From MGOM01 sp035455265 (GTDB taxonomy: Bacteria; Chloroflexota; Anaerolineae; Anaerolineales; E44-bin32): DNA of 24,824 nucleotides. The translations under genes and the position numbers were made by a program. Every line of letters begins with the position of its first letter. Positions within the stretch are counted from its first letter, which is position 1. A model generated the notes under the pieces. The model was given only the letters and a program-made list of their open reading frames with translations, was not told where the DNA came from and did no database searches. Of this stretch, positions 23,209-24,824 are shown one piece after another. Location of the stretch: assembly GCA_035455265.1 (NCBI GenBank), contig DATIFK010000088.1:1-24824 (forward strand). Reading direction: 5' to 3'.

Positions 23209-23291
23209 GGGCTTAGCCAGGTTGTCGTGGGTGAGGGGCAGCGCCAGAAGTCCGGCAAACAGCAGCAACTCGCCGCGTCGTGCCCGCCAAC
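23209..23291. other. Gap between convergent genes
   Basis: There are 83 bases between the methyltransferase stop and the glycosyltransferase stop. No hairpin terminator is evident. Read on the - strand, the gap encodes a hydrophobic segment (GELLLFAGLLALPLTHDNLA), but the frame then only shadows the methyltransferase gene. Confidence 0.4.
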
Positions 23292-24806
23292 TTAAGGCGC
23301 CATCCAGGGAGCCGCGTAGATCTCAATCGTCGTGCGCCCGCCTTCCATGACGGACCCGATCCGCCGGTACGTGTTCTTGACCGTCTCTGGCAGGTCCCGC
23401 CTGAGCGAAAAGGGACGAAGCACATAGAAGTAGTAGTCGGGCGCCACGGATCCGGGGTCATCGAAGTAGGTCAACGGTGGCGAAGAGCGGGGTGCCCCAA
23501 AGTAGAACGCGGTCGTCGAATCCCTCTCATTGCTGTCGAAGGTCCCCAGGAGGCGGCCCGATCGAAACATCTCGCCGACCTGATCCAAGCCTCTCCGGTA
23601 GGGAAATCCAAACACACCTTGGACGCGCGCCCTCACCAGATTCGGAAGCTCGTACCCGAAGATGGTCTTCTTCTCCCAGGGATGCTCGACCGTGTGATCG
23701 ACAAGCATGTAGTAGCAAATCGCGGTGAATGCAATCAAGACCGACGCCATCACCGCCTGTCCGCCTAGCGACCACAGGCCAGGCTTCAGCCGAGAAAGGA
23801 TGGTATCGATGCCCAGGCCGGCCAGGACCAAGGCGGGCAGCACGTACATGTAGACGTGGGATCTGGGCTGACCGCCCAGCAGCATGTAGAAGCCGAACGG
23901 CACGGCGAACCACGTGATGATGACCAGCCCCTCCGGGCGCGCCGCCTTGCCCAGGGCCCTTGCCGCGCCGACCGCGGCTAGCCCGGCGACCGCAGGGAGA
24001 TACAGGGGAGGAAAGTAAAGGTCCAACAGCTGGCGCGTCCGGACGAACGTGTCCCAGCCCAGGCCCGATGCCACGCGGCCGCGCAGATAGCCGGTCACCG
24101 AAGTGAAGCCCGGCCGAAAGACGTAGGGGACATAGAAGGCGCCGACCATAGCGGCGGCCAGCAGACCCGCCAGGGCGAGGTGGGCTACGCGTGGCCGTGT
24201 CCACAGTTCACGGCGTCGGAAACCAAGGGCCAGCATCAGGAGGAGCGCGGGGAGAAAAGTCAGCGAGTCATAGTGCGAAAGCACGCCGACGGCGAAAGCA
24301 GCCAGGCCCAAGTACAAGAGATGAGGCTCGTCTTTGCGGACCCACAGCAAGAGAAAGCGGGTCGTCAACAGGACGGCCAACATCACGAAGGCCTGGTACT
24401 GAACGATACGCCCGAAGGCTACCAGCAGCCCGCATGAGCCAGTCAGTGCAGCGGCCCACAGCGCCGGACGGCGACCGAAGGCGTCCCGCGCCATGAGGTA
24501 GACGACGTAGACGCCAAGGATCGAAGCCAGCGAGAACGGCAGGCGCGTTTCCCACTCCCCATACCGGCCGGCCAGCAGGCGTACAGCCAGGGTCGCCAGG
24601 AGCTGAACGGGGCCCTTCTGCTGCTCCAACACCGAGGTAGGAAAGGGAACTCCGACGGGGTACAGGGCCGAGATCTCGTCGCCCTGGAAGTGCGAGTAGT
24701 TCAGAGAGATGAGGCGGAGGGCAGCCGAGACGGCAAGCACCAAAGCCAGCGGAAGGCCGTCCCGGGCCAACGGCGGGAGGTGCCTCATGTTCGCACGAAC
24801 CATCAT
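23292..24806 (-). CDS. GT39-like (PMT/ArnT family) membrane glycosyltransferase
   Basis: A 504-residue GT-C fold protein with about ten or more membrane helices, transferring a sugar from a lipid-phosphate donor at the outer face of the membrane. The first extracytoplasmic loop has FQGDEISALYP with the acidic pair Asp43/Glu44, where this family places its catalytic acidic residue, followed by KGPVQLL. GRYGEWETRLPFSLASILGVYVVYLMAR is the usual second-helix block. A soluble C-terminal part of about 110 residues follows (DSNERDSTTAFYFGAPRS...). The start is uncertain: ATG codons at 24806, 24803 and 24788 are all in frame, none has a Shine-Dalgarno sequence, and the frame stays open to the window edge. 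The 5' end may therefore lie outside. Confidence 0.85.
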   Translation of the reverse strand: MMVRANMRHLPPLARDGLPLALVLAVSAALRLISLNYSHFQGDEISALYPVGVPFPTSVLEQQKGPVQLLATLAVRLLAGRYGEWETRLPFSLASILGVYVVYLMARDAFGRRPALWAAALTGSCGLLVAFGRIVQYQAFVMLAVLLTTRFLLLWVRKDEPHLLYLGLAAFAVGVLSHYDSLTFLPALLLMLALGFRRRELWTRPRVAHLALAGLLAAAMVGAFYVPYVFRPGFTSVTGYLRGRVASGLGWDTFVRTRQLLDLYFPPLYLPAVAGLAAVGAARALGKAARPEGLVIITWFAVPFGFYMLLGGQPRSHVYMYVLPALVLAGLGIDTILSRLKPGLWSLGGQAVMASVLIAFTAICYYMLVDHTVEHPWEKKTIFGYELPNLVRARVQGVFGFPYRRGLDQVGEMFRSGRLLGTFDSNERDSTTAFYFGAPRSSPPLTYFDDPGSVAPDYYFYVLRPFSLRRDLPETVKNTYRRIGSVMEGGRTTIEIYAAPWMAP

Positions 24807-24824
24807 CCCGACGACCCAGCGGAG

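Overview
The window comes from a GC-rich bacterium, most probably a member of the Chloroflexota. That placement is an inference: it rests on the Elp3, DnaE and split acyl-CoA mutase types, the PflX-like radical SAM protein and the intergenic repeat styles, and no taxonomic marker was searched. Genes are dense, on both strands, with short gaps. There is no CRISPR array, phage or insertion sequence.

Region 1 (1-9558) is an acyl-CoA block. On the + strand lie a 5'-truncated biotin carboxylase, a biotin carrier protein, a CYTH-fold protein, a methylmalonyl-CoA mutase large subunit and a methylmalonyl-CoA epimerase. Together they give the route propionyl-CoA to methylmalonyl-CoA to succinyl-CoA. 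A GH5-like glycosidase and a 3-oxoadipyl-CoA-type thiolase follow on the - strand. Divergent from the thiolase is a second mutase large subunit. Its two substrate-selecting residues (Phe and Gln in place of Tyr and Arg) mark it as an isobutyryl-CoA mutase, not a second methylmalonyl-CoA mutase. Neither mutase has a B12-binding domain, so the small subunit(s) must be encoded elsewhere.

Region 2 (9559-15950) holds a small hypothetical gene, a PflX-like radical SAM protein, a 6-phosphofructokinase with PPi-type active-site residues, and dnaE. The last two form a probable dnaE-pfk operon on the - strand.

Region 3 (16000-18712) is a three-gene operon with overlapping genes: ECF sigma factor, zinc-finger anti-sigma factor, and a bactofilin-like membrane protein. 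Upstream of it are about 580 non-coding bases that contain a decayed duplication.

Region 4 (18713-21548) pairs a bacterial Elp3 with a divergent methyltransferase that resembles the Trm9/ALKBH8 methyltransferase domain. Three tRNA genes follow: Ser-UGA, Ser-GCU and Arg-GCG. In eukaryotes Elp3 and Trm9 act in sequence on wobble uridine, so this is the best candidate in the window for an undescribed system: a bacterial Elongator/Trm9-type tRNA modification pair. The Arg-GCG anticodon is also unusual for a bacterium.

Region 5 (21549-24824) has a 67-residue membrane protein with a DPGSGS motif, overlapped by a kinase-like/methyltransferase fusion, and then a convergent GT39-like membrane glycosyltransferase. 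It looks like part of a cell-surface polysaccharide locus.

Two dispersed repeat families run through the gaps. One is a near-perfect GGGGCG-type palindrome (three copies, each 5-20 bases after a stop codon). The other consists of degenerate 7-base tandem repeats related to TGGCCAG (three sites).
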